From the NCBI RefSeq assembly GCF_005519465.1, contig NZ_CP027858.1:2232001-2296000 (forward strand): a stretch of 64,000 nucleotides of DNA, in the 5' to 3' direction. This DNA comes from Streptomyces clavuligerus (GTDB lineage Bacteria; Actinomycetota; Actinomycetes; Streptomycetales; Streptomycetaceae). The notes under the pieces were generated by a model. The model searched no databases, was not told the DNA's origin, and saw only the letters and a program-made list of their open reading frames with translations. Below are positions 50,380 through 58,917 of the stretch, in pieces. How positions within the stretch are numbered: the stretch's first letter is position 1; the number at the start of each line of letters is the position of its first letter. A program made the translations under genes and the position numbers.

Positions 50380-51249
50380 TCAGCCCGCGGCCTTGCGGTA
50401 TTTGCGGACGGCGAGGGTGCGGAAGAGGATCAGGATCGCCGCGGACCAGAGCAGGGACGCCAGGATCGGGTTCTGCATGGGCCAGGCGTCGGGGGCCACA
50501 TACCCCGGCGGGATGTTGCCGAAGAGTTCCCGGCACGCCTGGACCGTGGCGCTGAACGGGTTCCACTCGGCGATATGCCGCAGGAAGCCCGGCATCTGGT
50601 TGGAGTCCACGAAGGCGTTCGAGATGAACGTCAGCGGGAAGAGCCAGATCAGCCCGCCCGCGGTCGCCGCCTCCGGGGTGCGGACCGAGAGGCCGATCAG
50701 CGCGCCGATCCAGGAGAAGGCGTAGCCGAGGAAGAGCAGCAGCACAAAGCCGAAGAGGACCTTGCCGATGTTCTCGTGGGCGCGCCAGCCGACCAGCAGG
50801 GCCACCCCGGCGAGCACGACCAGCGTCAGCGCCGTCTGCACCAGGTCGGCGAAGGTCCGCCCGGTGAGCACCGCGCCCCGGGACATCGGCAGCGAGCGGA
50901 AGCGGTCGATCAGCCCCTTGTGCATGTCGTCCGCGATGCCCGCGCTCGCGCCCGCCGTGGCGAACGTGACCGTCTGCGCGAAGATCCCGGCCATCAGGAA
51001 GTCCTTGTAGTCCTGGGGCGAGGTGGAGTCGCCGACCTTGATCGAGCCGCCGAAGACATAGGTGAAGAGGACCACGAACATGACCGGCTGGATCAGCCCG
51101 AAAATTATCATTTCGGGAATCCGGGTCATACGAATCAGATTCCGCTGGGCGATGACCAGCGAGTCACTGAACGACTGCACCACCCCGCCCCGCGTCCGGG
51201 GCGGCCCCGGCAGCTCGGCGGCGGTGGCCGTCCCGGTCGACGCGGTCAT
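50380..51249 (-). CDS. ABC-2 transporter permease (DrrB type)
   Basis: A 289-residue membrane protein with six hydrophobic helices. SLVIAQRNLIRMTRIPEMIIFGLIQPVMFVVLF starts the ABC-2 domain; SIKVGDSTSPQDYKDFLMAGIFAQT and the C-terminal LFPLTFISNAFVDSNQMPGFLRHIAEWNPFSATVQACRELFG are DrrB hallmarks. It forms an efflux pump with the ATPase encoded just upstream; the substrate is probably a lipophilic drug or natural product, not identified. The start overlaps the ATPase stop as ATGA. Confidence 0.92.
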   Translation of the reverse strand: MTASTGTATAAELPGPPRTRGGVVQSFSDSLVIAQRNLIRMTRIPEMIIFGLIQPVMFVVLFTYVFGGSIKVGDSTSPQDYKDFLMAGIFAQTVTFATAGASAGIADDMHKGLIDRFRSLPMSRGAVLTGRTFADLVQTALTLVVLAGVALLVGWRAHENIGKVLFGFVLLLFLGYAFSWIGALIGLSVRTPEAATAGGLIWLFPLTFISNAFVDSNQMPGFLRHIAEWNPFSATVQACRELFGNIPPGYVAPDAWPMQNPILASLLWSAAILILFRTLAVRKYRKAAG

Positions 51250-52259
51250 ACGGCGGCCTCCTCGCGGGACGTGCGCCCGCCCCTCTCGTTCTCCTCGGTG
51301 TCCCCGTTCTCCGGCGCCTGCTCGGCTGCGTGGCCGGTGAGCGAGATGAAGACGTCGTCCAGCGTCGGCCTGCGCAGTCCGATGTCGTCGATCTCCACAT
51401 CGCGGCCGTCGAGTTCGCGGATGACCTCGGCGAGCAGCCGGGCCCCGCCGGTGACGGGGACGGTCAGCCGGCGGGTGTGCTCCTCGATCGCGACCTCTCC
51501 CTTGCCGAGGCCGGTCAGCACCTCGCGCGCGGTGGCGATCCGGGCGGGGTCGTGCACGACGACCTCCACCCGTTCGCCGCCCGTCCGCGCCTTCAGCTCG
51601 TCGGCGGTGCCCCGGGCGATCACCCGGCCGTGGTCCACCACGCAGATGGAGTCGGCGAGCCGGTCCGCCTCCTCCAGGTACTGGGTGGTGAGCAGCAGTG
51701 TCGTACCGCCCCTGACCAGCTCCTGGATGACGTCCCAGAGCTGCTGGCGGTTGCGCGGGTCGAGTCCGGTGGTGGGCTCGTCCATGAACATCACGGGCGG
51801 GGAGACCACCAGCGCGGCGGCCAGGTCGAGCCTGCGGCGCATACCGCCGGAGTAGGTCTTCGCGGGCCGGTCGGCGGCCTCGGCGAGGTTGAATCGTTCC
51901 AGCAGCTCCGCCGCGCGGGCCTTCGCGTCCCGCGGGGAGAGCTGGTAGAGCCGTCCGACCATCCGGAGGTTCTCGCGGCCGGTCAGATACTCGTCGACGG
52001 CGGCGAACTGTCCGGAGAGGCCGATCGAGCGGCGGACCTCGTTCGGATGCTTCAGTACGTCGATTCCGGCGACGACGGCCTTTCCTCGGTCGGGCTGGAG
52101 CAGGGTGGTCAGGACACGCACGGTGGTGGTCTTGCCGGCGCCGTTCGGGCCGAGCAGTCCCATCACGGCGCCTTCGGGGACGTCGAGGTCGACGCCGTCC
52201 AGTGCCTTGACCGCGCCGAAGGTCTTGACCAGACCTTCGGCGTAAATGGCGCCTGGCAT
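51246..52259 (-). CDS. ABC transporter ATPase (DrrA type)
   Basis: A 337-residue ATPase. Walker A GLLGPNGAGKTTT (residues 34-46), Q-loop GLSGQFAAVDEYLTGRENL, signature YSGGMRRRLDLAAALV, Walker B PPVMFMDEPTTGLDP and the switch His-region replaced by TTLLLTTQYLEEADRL, all normal for the daunorubicin-resistance class. The C-terminal region with GLRRPTLDDVFISLTG is DrrA-specific. It drives export through the DrrB-type permease. Twin palindromes lie in the 350-base leader. Confidence 0.95.
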   Translation of the reverse strand: MPGAIYAEGLVKTFGAVKALDGVDLDVPEGAVMGLLGPNGAGKTTTVRVLTTLLQPDRGKAVVAGIDVLKHPNEVRRSIGLSGQFAAVDEYLTGRENLRMVGRLYQLSPRDAKARAAELLERFNLAEAADRPAKTYSGGMRRRLDLAAALVVSPPVMFMDEPTTGLDPRNRQQLWDVIQELVRGGTTLLLTTQYLEEADRLADSICVVDHGRVIARGTADELKARTGGERVEVVVHDPARIATAREVLTGLGKGEVAIEEHTRRLTVPVTGGARLLAEVIRELDGRDVEIDDIGLRRPTLDDVFISLTGHAAEQAPENGDTEENERGGRTSREEAAV

Positions 52260-52607
52260 GAAGAGCTCCCAGGGGTGGCGGGCAGATCGGTTCGGTGGTG
52301 CTGGTGGTACCGGTGGTGATCACGCGGCCCGCGGCTGGCCACCCAAGACGCCCATACTGCTGCCAAAGACAACATTTTTCACATTGAGGGACAGTCAGCG
52401 GCAGGAAGACCGGGTGCCCAGAGGGACGGGCCGCCTTTGCAGGGGCGCCACCATAACGCGATACATCGCGTCCCTCAACCAACTTTCCGTATCATCACGA
52501 CGCATCACGACGCGATGTATCGCCCCGCCGCCGGGCTCACACCGCACCTGCGGCGGCACCGGTGCCGGGGCCGGGGGACGGGGGACGGTCGCGCCCGCCC
52601 GGAGGGA
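52260..52607. other. Upstream region of the ABC exporter
   Basis: A 348-base region without a gene between the ATPase start and the threonine dehydratase stop. The part next to the ATPase (52360-52395) is AT-rich and contains tttttcacattgaggg. The two operator-like palindromes lie in the middle. Confidence 0.6.
52456..52525. promoter_or_regulatory. Two operator-like palindromes before the ABC exporter
   Basis: ACGCGAT-AC-ATCGCGT (52456-52471) is a perfect palindrome of 7 + 2 + 7 bases. ACGCGAT-GT-ATCGCCC (52510-52525) repeats it with two changes at one end. Start-to-start distance is 54 bases. No regulator gene is adjacent. Confidence 0.7.
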
Positions 52608-53843
52608 TCAGTGGATCACCGTGACCGCGTACCCTGCCGCCCCGAGCCCCGCCGCGACCTCCTCGCAGTGCTCCGGCCCCTGCGTCTCCAACCGCAGCTC
52701 CACCTCGGCCTCCGTGAGCCCGAGCCGCGCGTCCGTGCGCGCATGGCTCACGTCGAGCACGTTCGCGTTCAGCTCCGACAGCGATCCGAGCAGCGCCGCC
52801 AGCGCCCCCGGGCGGTCCGTCAGCCGCAGCCGCAGCGAGAGATAGCGCCCGGCGGCGGCCATCCCGTGCCGCAGGACCCGCTGCATCAGCAGGGGGTCCA
52901 CATTGCCGCCGGACAGCACGGCGACCACCGGCCCCTCGAACCCCCGCGGATCGCTCAGCAGCGCCGCCACCGGCGCCGCCCCAGCTGGTTCCACGACCAG
53001 TTTCGCCCGTTCCAGACAGAGCAGCAGCGCACGTGAGAGCGCGTCCTCGGAGACCGTACGGACCTCGTCGACAAGATCACCAATGATTTTGAACGGGATG
53101 TCCCCGGGGCGGCCCACCTTGATCCCGTCCGCCATCGTCACCGGCGCGGAGACCGTGACCGGACGTCCCAGCGCCAGCGAGGGCGGATACGCGGCGGCTC
53201 CCGCCGCCTGCACCCCGATCACCCGCACATCCGGCCGCAGCGCCTTCACCGCCACCGCGACCCCGGCCGCGAGACCCCCGCCGCCCACCCCGACGACGAT
53301 CGTCCGCACCTCGGGGCACTGCTCCAGGATCTCCAGGCCCACCGTGCCCTGACCGGCGATGATGTCCGGATGGTCGAACGGGTGGATGAAGACCGCGCCC
53401 GTCCGCTCGGCGTACTCCCGCGCCGCGTCCAGCGTCTCCTCGATGATCTGGCCCTGGAGCCGTACGTCCGCTCCGTACTCCCGGGTCGCCGCCACCTTCG
53501 GCAGCGGCGCGCCCACCGGCATGAACACGGTGGACCGCACCCCGAGCAGCGAGGAGGCCAGGGCCACCCCCTGGGCGTGATTGCCCGCCGAGGCGGCGAC
53601 GACACCGGCGGCGCGCTCCTCGGGCCGCAGGCAGGAGATCCGGACATAGGCGCCGCGCACCTTGAACGATCCCGTCCGCTGAAGGTTCTCGCACTTCAGA
53701 TGGACCGGCGCGGCCACCAGACGGGACAGGTGCCTGCTGCCCTCCAGCGCGGTGAACCGAGCGACCCCGGACAGCATCTTCTGTGCCCCGAGGACATCGT
53801 CGATTATCACCGGGGGAAAGGCGTCTGGCGTGCTCAAGCTCAT
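52608..53843 (-). CDS. ilvA: Threonine ammonia-lyase (threonine dehydratase)
   Basis: A 411-residue PLP enzyme that converts threonine to 2-oxobutanoate and ammonia. The PLP Lys lies in NLQRTGSFKVRGAY; SAGNHAQGVALA, the phosphate loop VGGGGLAAG and the final LSGGN are standard. The C-terminal ACT-like domain (LSLRLRLTDRPGALAALLGSL..NVLDVSHAR) is the short form found in catabolic or single-ACT enzymes. ATG at 53843 fits the family. It may feed isoleucine synthesis or degrade threonine; the single ACT domain does not decide it. Confidence 0.93.
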   Translation of the reverse strand: MSLSTPDAFPPVIIDDVLGAQKMLSGVARFTALEGSRHLSRLVAAPVHLKCENLQRTGSFKVRGAYVRISCLRPEERAAGVVAASAGNHAQGVALASSLLGVRSTVFMPVGAPLPKVAATREYGADVRLQGQIIEETLDAAREYAERTGAVFIHPFDHPDIIAGQGTVGLEILEQCPEVRTIVVGVGGGGLAAGVAVAVKALRPDVRVIGVQAAGAAAYPPSLALGRPVTVSAPVTMADGIKVGRPGDIPFKIIGDLVDEVRTVSEDALSRALLLCLERAKLVVEPAGAAPVAALLSDPRGFEGPVVAVLSGGNVDPLLMQRVLRHGMAAAGRYLSLRLRLTDRPGALAALLGSLSELNANVLDVSHARTDARLGLTEAEVELRLETQGPEHCEEVAAGLGAAGYAVTVIH

Positions 53844-53999
53844 GACGTCAAGTCTCGCAGCTCATAGGGGGAACGGCCGCCCGGGGAGCAGCCGCCCGAT
53901 CCGCTTCCTAACGGTTTTCCCAACCTCGTCCGGACCGCCCCAGGGCCGCGTACTGTGTCCCCCACAAATCTGACCACCGCACGAGAGAGCCCATTGGCC

Positions 54000-54509
54000 A
54001 TGCCCACTTCCCAGGACATGACGACACATTTTGATCCCGGCCTCCTCGATGCTCTCCAGCACCAGGTCGCCCTGTTCGCCCGACGCGCGGAGCAGACCCG
54101 GCTCGGCTCCGTCGGCCAGGTCCGCAGTTCGATGGACCGCGCCGCCTACCTCCTTCTCAACCGGCTCGACCGGGAAGGCCCCATGGGGGTGAAGGCGCTG
54201 GCGGCCGGTATGGGGATCGACTCCTCCACCGTGACGCGGCAGGTCGCGCCGCTGGTCGACACCGGCCTGGTCAAGCGGACCTCGCACCCGGAGGACGGCC
54301 GGGCGGTCGTCCTCCAGCTCTCCCCGCGCGGGCAGGCCCGGCTGGAGGAGGTCCGCACCTCGCGGCGCGCGTTGATGGCCCAGGTGACGGACGGCTGGAG
54401 CGATGAGGAGAAGGAGTCTTTCTGTTCACTGCTGACCCGTTTCAACACCGCGCTCTCCGCCCGCCAGAACGGGCATCCGCACCCGCTGGAACAAGCCGGA
54501 GCCTCATGA
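54000..54509 (+). CDS. MarR-family transcriptional regulator
   Basis: A 169-residue winged-helix regulator. LLNRLDREGPMGVKALAAGMGIDSSTVTRQVAPLVDTGLVKRTSHPEDGRAVVLQLSPRG is the DNA-binding core with the basic wing. The N- and C-terminal helices form the dimer. I chose the ATG at 54000, with gagagag before it; an ATG at 53955 lies upstream of that site. It is divergent from ilvA. Its targets and ligand are unknown; it may regulate itself. Confidence 0.9.
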   Translation: MPTSQDMTTHFDPGLLDALQHQVALFARRAEQTRLGSVGQVRSSMDRAAYLLLNRLDREGPMGVKALAAGMGIDSSTVTRQVAPLVDTGLVKRTSHPEDGRAVVLQLSPRGQARLEEVRTSRRALMAQVTDGWSDEEKESFCSLLTRFNTALSARQNGHPHPLEQAGAS

Positions 54510-54816
54510 TCCGCAGTCCTCGTCCCGCTGACGCCGTACCTCCCGACCCCTGACCCCCCGTACAGACCTGTATGACCCCGTACGGACTCGTACGGACCCG
54601 CACGAGCGACACAAGCCCCGAGAGAGACCCGACCGTACGGCGCGGACCGTACGCACCATCGGACGGATGACCCTGGTACGCCGACCACCCGGGCCGACCG
54701 TCCCCCGCCGGTGCGATGCCTCCCGTCCACACGTCTCCGGCGACACCTCTCCCCGCGCACGCCCCTTCCGCGCGCGCCCCTTGACCCCGGCCACCGGCCT
54801 GCCTCTAGATGAGGAC
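54510..54816. other. Gene-free region between marR and the sigma-like gene
   Basis: About 54540-54665 is a run of cgtac-containing units (ccccgtacagac, ccgtacggac, cgtacggac) that form an irregular tandem array. No frame with coding bias was found. The tctagatgagg at its end is the ribosome binding site region of the next gene. Confidence 0.5.
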
Positions 54817-55350
54817 GTGAGCACGCGGCAGGCGGTGGCACATCGTCGCCGCGCCCGTGAGTTCGAGGAGTTCGTCACGGGCGCGGCCGGGCGACTGCTC
54901 CATGTCGCCACCCTGCTCACGGCCGAACGGCCGACGGCGAACCCCCATGCCCGGCGCCTGGTCACCCACGCGCTCGCCCGGACCTGGGCTCGCTGGGACC
55001 GGCTGCGCGGCGAGGACCCCTATCAGGTCGCCCGCCAGGAGCTGCTGACCCGTTTCGCCCGGGTACCGTCCGGCTGGACACCCTGGAACCGTCCGGTGCG
55101 CGACGGCGTTCTGCGTACGCTGACCGCTCGCGAACGTCTGATCGTCGTACTGCGCCTGTATGAATCGGTGGATGATGAACAGATCGCCGTCCTGGCCGGG
55201 CTGACGGTGGATCGGGTCCGGGCGCTCTCCCGCCGGGCGGTGGCCTCGCTCTGCGCCGCCGGCTCCCCCGCCGCGCTGTCCCCCGTCACCTCCCCGGCTC
55301 CCACGGGTCCCACGCGTCCCGTACGCACCGCGGCGGACCGGGCGGCCTGA
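54817..55350 (+). CDS. Sigma-factor-like protein
   Basis: A 177-residue protein. RAREFEEFVTGAAGRLLHVATLLTAE resembles the start of SigE-type ECF sigma factors of actinobacteria, and VLRTLTARERLIVVLRLYESVDDEQIAVLAGLTVDRVRALSRRAVASL is a region-4 helix-turn-helix. The middle part is short and lacks a clear region 2 core-binding motif, so DNA melting is doubtful. I chose the GTG at 54817 with gatgagg; an ATG at 54667 is rejected. The gene is followed after three bases by a small membrane protein, as for a sigma/anti-sigma pair. Confidence 0.75.
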   Translation: MSTRQAVAHRRRAREFEEFVTGAAGRLLHVATLLTAERPTANPHARRLVTHALARTWARWDRLRGEDPYQVARQELLTRFARVPSGWTPWNRPVRDGVLRTLTARERLIVVLRLYESVDDEQIAVLAGLTVDRVRALSRRAVASLCAAGSPAALSPVTSPAPTGPTRPVRTAADRAA

Positions 55351-55353
55351 GCC

Positions 55354-55617
55354 GTGGACCGCAACCGCAGTCACAGGCGCAGCCGCAAGGAGGAACGGGT
55401 CGCCCGGATGCTGGCGGGGCCGCCGGGGCCGGTCCCCGAGGGGCTGGCCGTCCGGGCGGCCCGGCGCGGCGAGCGGATACGGCGGCGCCGGGCGGGGCTG
55501 CGGGCCCTCGCCGTCCTGCTGCTCGCGGCGGTGGCCGCGCTCGCCGTCCGGGCCGTGGGGGAACTGCCCCGGGAGCCCGCGCACAGCGAGGTCACACCCC
55601 CGCTCGACGGGTGGTGA
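55354..55617 (+). CDS. Small membrane protein coupled to the sigma-like gene
   Basis: An 87-residue protein. A basic N-terminal half (MDRNRSHRRSRKEERVARML, then RRGERIRRRRAGLR) is followed by one transmembrane helix (about 49-68) and a short extracytoplasmic tail ending PLDGW. The topology suits a regulator of the sigma-like protein but there is no ZAS zinc motif. Start is GTG at 55354, three bases after the upstream stop. Function unknown. Confidence 0.72.
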   Translation: MDRNRSHRRSRKEERVARMLAGPPGPVPEGLAVRAARRGERIRRRRAGLRALAVLLLAAVAALAVRAVGELPREPAHSEVTPPLDGW

Positions 55618-55683
55618 CCGGCCTATTCTGGAACGAGCGGCACCCTGTGCCGAGGGCGCCGACATGGCCCCGAGGAGGCCGTC

Positions 55684-55875
55684 ATGACCAGGAAAGTCGC
55701 CGACTGCCGCCGGTTCCCGAGCGAGTCGGGCTGCACCCTCACCATCACGGGCACCGAGGATGAGGTCGTCCGGGCCGCCACCGAGCACGCCGTCTCGGTC
55801 CACGGCCATGAGGACACCCCTGAGCTGCGGGAACAGGTCCGCGGCCTGCTGGAGGACGAGAAGGCGCCGGTCTGA
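55684..55875 (+). CDS. DUF1059 protein
   Basis: A 63-residue protein with the full DUF1059 pattern: TRKVADCRRFPSESGCTLTITGTEDEVVRAATEHAVSVHGHEDTPELREQV. Two Cys (DCRRFPSESGC) and two His are conserved and could bind a metal. A strong gaggagg precedes the ATG. Function unknown; the family is common in actinobacteria and archaea. Confidence 0.9.
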   Translation: MTRKVADCRRFPSESGCTLTITGTEDEVVRAATEHAVSVHGHEDTPELREQVRGLLEDEKAPV

Positions 55876-56215
55876 CCGCCGCCACGGACCGGCCCTCCGT
55901 ATTCCTCCGCGTCCCTCCTCCGTGCTCCTCCGCGTTCCTCCGCATCGTTCCTCCGTATCCCGGAACGGATTCCTCCGTGTCCCGGGACGGTCCGGGACAG
56001 CAACCCCTGCCACCCCGGGACGGCCGGGCCGGTGCCCGCGGCGGGGCACCGGCTGGGGCCGGAAGCGGCAGCTCAGCGGCTCACGGGCCCACCAGCTCAC
56101 CGGCCGGGGCGGACGCGACAGCTCAGCGGCCCCGGGCGGTCCGGCGTGCCCGGCCTGCCCGGCGGCGCGACAGCCCCGGCGGCCCGGGACGCCCGGCGGC
56201 GCAGCCGAGGGCCTG
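55876..56215. other. Repeat-bearing intergenic region
   Basis: 55893-55980 holds seven spaced copies of cctccg in units of 10-13 bases such as ttcctccgcg and ctcctccgcg. The right part (56000-56215) is very GC-rich and repeats caccggcc and cagctcagcggc motifs. No gene is supported. The two genes converge here. Confidence 0.6.
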
Positions 56216-57376
56216 CTAGCCGAGAGCCTGCTCCAGATCGGCGAGCAGGTCGTCCACCGCCTCGATGCCCACGGACAGCCGGACCAGATCGGCGGGCACC
56301 TCCAGCGCCGAGCCCGCGACCGAGGCGTGCGTCATCCGGCCCGGGTGCTCGATCAGGGACTCCACGCCGCCCAGCGACTCCCCGAGCGTGAAGAGCCGTG
56401 CCCGGTCGCAGACCGCGACGGCGGCCTCCTCCCCGCCCTCGACCTGGAACGAGACCATCCCGCCGAACGCCTTCATCTGCTTGGCGGCGATCCCGTGGCC
56501 CGGGTGCTCCGGCAGCCCCGGGTACAGCACCCGCGTCACCTTCGGGTGACGGGTGAGCATCTCGGCGACCCGTCCCGCGTTCTCGCTGTGCCGGTCCATC
56601 CGCACCGGCAGCGTCTTGATGCCGCGCAGCACCAGCCAGGAGTCGAAGGGCCCCGCGATCGCGCCCATCGCGTTCTGGTGGAACGCCAGTTCCTCGCCGA
56701 TCGCGGCGTCCGCCGCGACCAGCGCGCCGCCGACGACGTCGGAGTGGCCGCCCATGTACTTCGTCAGCGAGTGGACGACGACATCGGCGCCGAGCGCGAT
56801 GGGCTGCTGGAGATAGGGGCTCGCGAAGGTGTTGTCCACGACGAGCCGGGCCCCGGCGCCCCGCGCGATCTCGGCGACCACCGCGATGTCGGTGATCCCG
56901 AGCAGCGGATTGGACGGGGTCTCCACCCAGATCAGCCGGGTGGCCGGGGTGACGGCGGCCCGCACCGCGGCCGGGTCGGAGGTGTCCGCGACGGACCACT
57001 CGACGCCCCAGCGGGCGACGACCCGGGCGAAGAGGCGGAACGTACCGCCATAGGCGTCGTTGGGGATCACCACATGGTCGCCCGGCTTCAGCAGCGCCCG
57101 CAGCAGGCAGTCCTCCGCTGCCAGACCGGACGCGAAGGCGAGCCCGCGGCGACCGCCCTCCAGGGCGGCGAGGTTGTCCTCCAGGGCGGTGCGCGTGGGG
57201 TTGGCGCTGCGGCTGTACTCGTAGCCGCCGCGCAGCCCGCCCACACCGTCCTGCTTGTAGGTGGACACCTGGTAGATGGGCGGGACGACCGCACCGGTCA
57301 GCGGGTCGGCTGTGTTGCCCGCGTGAATGGCGATGGTTTCGAGATGCTCGAAGCTGCTGCTGTCCTGGTGGCTCAT
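56216..57376 (-). CDS. metB: Cystathionine gamma-synthase
   Basis: A 386-residue PLP enzyme of the Cys/Met metabolism family; it joins O-acyl-homoserine and cysteine to cystathionine, or works in reverse as gamma-lyase. The PLP Lys is in VVVHSLTKYMGGHSDVVGG. YEYSRSANPTRTALE, PSNPLLGITDI and ESLIEHPGRMTHA are typical. No extra N-terminal domain. ATG at 57376 matches family starts. From memory metB is near greA and msrA in S. coelicolor. Distinction from lyase by sequence alone is limited. Confidence 0.9.
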   Translation of the reverse strand: MSHQDSSSFEHLETIAIHAGNTADPLTGAVVPPIYQVSTYKQDGVGGLRGGYEYSRSANPTRTALEDNLAALEGGRRGLAFASGLAAEDCLLRALLKPGDHVVIPNDAYGGTFRLFARVVARWGVEWSVADTSDPAAVRAAVTPATRLIWVETPSNPLLGITDIAVVAEIARGAGARLVVDNTFASPYLQQPIALGADVVVHSLTKYMGGHSDVVGGALVAADAAIGEELAFHQNAMGAIAGPFDSWLVLRGIKTLPVRMDRHSENAGRVAEMLTRHPKVTRVLYPGLPEHPGHGIAAKQMKAFGGMVSFQVEGGEEAAVAVCDRARLFTLGESLGGVESLIEHPGRMTHASVAGSALEVPADLVRLSVGIEAVDDLLADLEQALG

Positions 57377-57531
57377 GGGCCGAGCGTAGCCGCGGCGGCG
57401 GTCCCCGCGCCGCCCGCGGAGAGCGGGACGAGAGCCCCGGTGGCGCACTCCCGACCTGCGGTGGTGCGCCGTGGTGGCCCGTGTCCGCGCACTCGTGGCC
57501 GGATGTCGGTGGCGTCCGGGACAATGAGCGC

Positions 57532-58638
57532 ATGGAGATTCTCTGGTTCCTGATCGCGATGGGGATGTTCGCCGCGATCGTCGTCCCCTTTGTGCTGCGC
57601 CGCCGCGCCGTGGGCATCCACCAGGTCGCGCCCGACGCGCCCGACGCGGCGGACCCCGTGAGCTACGGCTTCCTGCGCCAGGAGTTGCAGGACATCCGGC
57701 TGCCCGGACCCGACCAGGACCTCCTCGACGTACTCGGCATCGTCCAGCAGACACAGGACTGGCGGGCCGCGTCCCAGCTCCTGGCCGGGACCCCCAAGGG
57801 CGGCGAGCTGCGCTGGCAGCGGGTGCAGGCGTTCGCCGGTGCCGCGGCGCTGGAGCTCCAGCGCAAGCCCGGCGCGGGCGGGGCCTGGCTGCGGACCTGG
57901 CGGCTGGAGTCCCCGAAGGACGCGGGCGGCGCCCAGGTGCACGCGGAGTTCCTGGTGCAGCAGGCGTGGCGCTCGTCGGCCGTCGGCTCCGACGACTTCC
58001 GGATCATCCTCGACGAGGCGCGCACGGCCTGCGCCGACGCCGCCCTGCTCGCCCCCGGCGACCCCGTCCCGTACATCGTCGAGCTGGCCGTCGCCCGCGG
58101 CCTCGGCTACCCGCACGAGCAGTTCGACCAGGTGTGGGCGATGGTGATCGACCGCGCCCCGCAGCACATGGGCGCCCATCTGGCGGCGCTCCCGTACTGG
58201 AGCGAGAAGTGGCACGGCAGCCGGGCGGAGGCCGACCACTTCGCGACGACCGCGGCCGCCCGGGCCCCGCAGGGCTCGCTGCTCGCGGCGCTCCCGCTGT
58301 TCGCGGTGTACGAGCACATCCCCGACCTCGTCATGGTGCAGAACTTCTACCGCAGCGCGGTGGTGAGCAAGGCGATGGACGGCGCCCTGTACACGGCGCA
58401 CTCGGCGCGCGAGGACGACCCGGTGCTGCCGCACGTCCGGCATCTGCTGGTCCTCTTCCTGGTCGGCGCGGAGCGCTGGGGCGAGGCGATGCAGCAGCTC
58501 GTACGGGTGGACGGCCATGTGGGCGCGCTGCCGTGGACGAAGAGCGAGGACCCGGCCGCCGAGTACACGGTGTACCGGAATCTGGCCGTGGCCGGATACG
58601 AGGCGAACGGCGGCAGCCCGGCGACGCTGGCGCCCTGA
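57532..58638 (+). CDS. Membrane-anchored helical-repeat protein, unknown function
   Basis: A 368-residue protein. MEILWFLIAMGMFAAIVVPFVLRRR is an N-terminal transmembrane anchor. The rest is helical with TPR-like spacing: QTQDWRAASQLLAG, YIVELAVARGLGYPHEQFDQVW and MGAHLAALPYWSEKWHGSRAEADHF, ending in VRVDGHVGALPWTKSEDPAAEYTVYRNLAV. It is paralogous to the gene at 58918 (same DGHVGAxPWT block). ATG at 57532 has no strong ribosome binding site. The family is frequent in Streptomyces; function unknown. Confidence 0.85.
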   Translation: MEILWFLIAMGMFAAIVVPFVLRRRAVGIHQVAPDAPDAADPVSYGFLRQELQDIRLPGPDQDLLDVLGIVQQTQDWRAASQLLAGTPKGGELRWQRVQAFAGAAALELQRKPGAGGAWLRTWRLESPKDAGGAQVHAEFLVQQAWRSSAVGSDDFRIILDEARTACADAALLAPGDPVPYIVELAVARGLGYPHEQFDQVWAMVIDRAPQHMGAHLAALPYWSEKWHGSRAEADHFATTAAARAPQGSLLAALPLFAVYEHIPDLVMVQNFYRSAVVSKAMDGALYTAHSAREDDPVLPHVRHLLVLFLVGAERWGEAMQQLVRVDGHVGALPWTKSEDPAAEYTVYRNLAVAGYEANGGSPATLAP

Positions 58639-58645
58639 CCGCCCC

Positions 58646-58668
58646 GGTCGGCGGCGCGGCCGCCGACC
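58646..58668 (+). terminator. GC hairpin between the paralogues
   Basis: Arms ggtcggcggc (58646-58655) and gccgccgacc (58659-58668) with a gcg loop, eight bases after the stop. No U-tract. Confidence 0.65.
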
Positions 58669-58917
58669 CCGCTCCTCGGCCGGCGGCGCCCCGATCCTGC
58701 CAAGGGCGGGCCGGTGGCCTGGAGCCGTGGTTGCCAGTGGGGGCCGCGCGGAGTGATACTCCGACTCCCCCGCACCACTCCGCCACACCTTCGTCACTCC
58801 GCGCGCACGGCGGGGTGACCGGCGGGTCCCATCCGAGGGGGCGGGTCCACGGGGGCGGATTCCTCACGAGGGGGCGGACCGGGGCGCGTCTCCGCGGCCA
58901 TGGAAAGGGCCGGACCG

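Noticed and set aside
8477..52498. A 15-base identical string (tttccgtatcatcac) before the lipoprotein gene (8477-8491) and before the ABC exporter (52484-52498)
   Set aside because: One shared 15-mer is expected by chance in a window this size with biased composition; there is no third copy with matching position.
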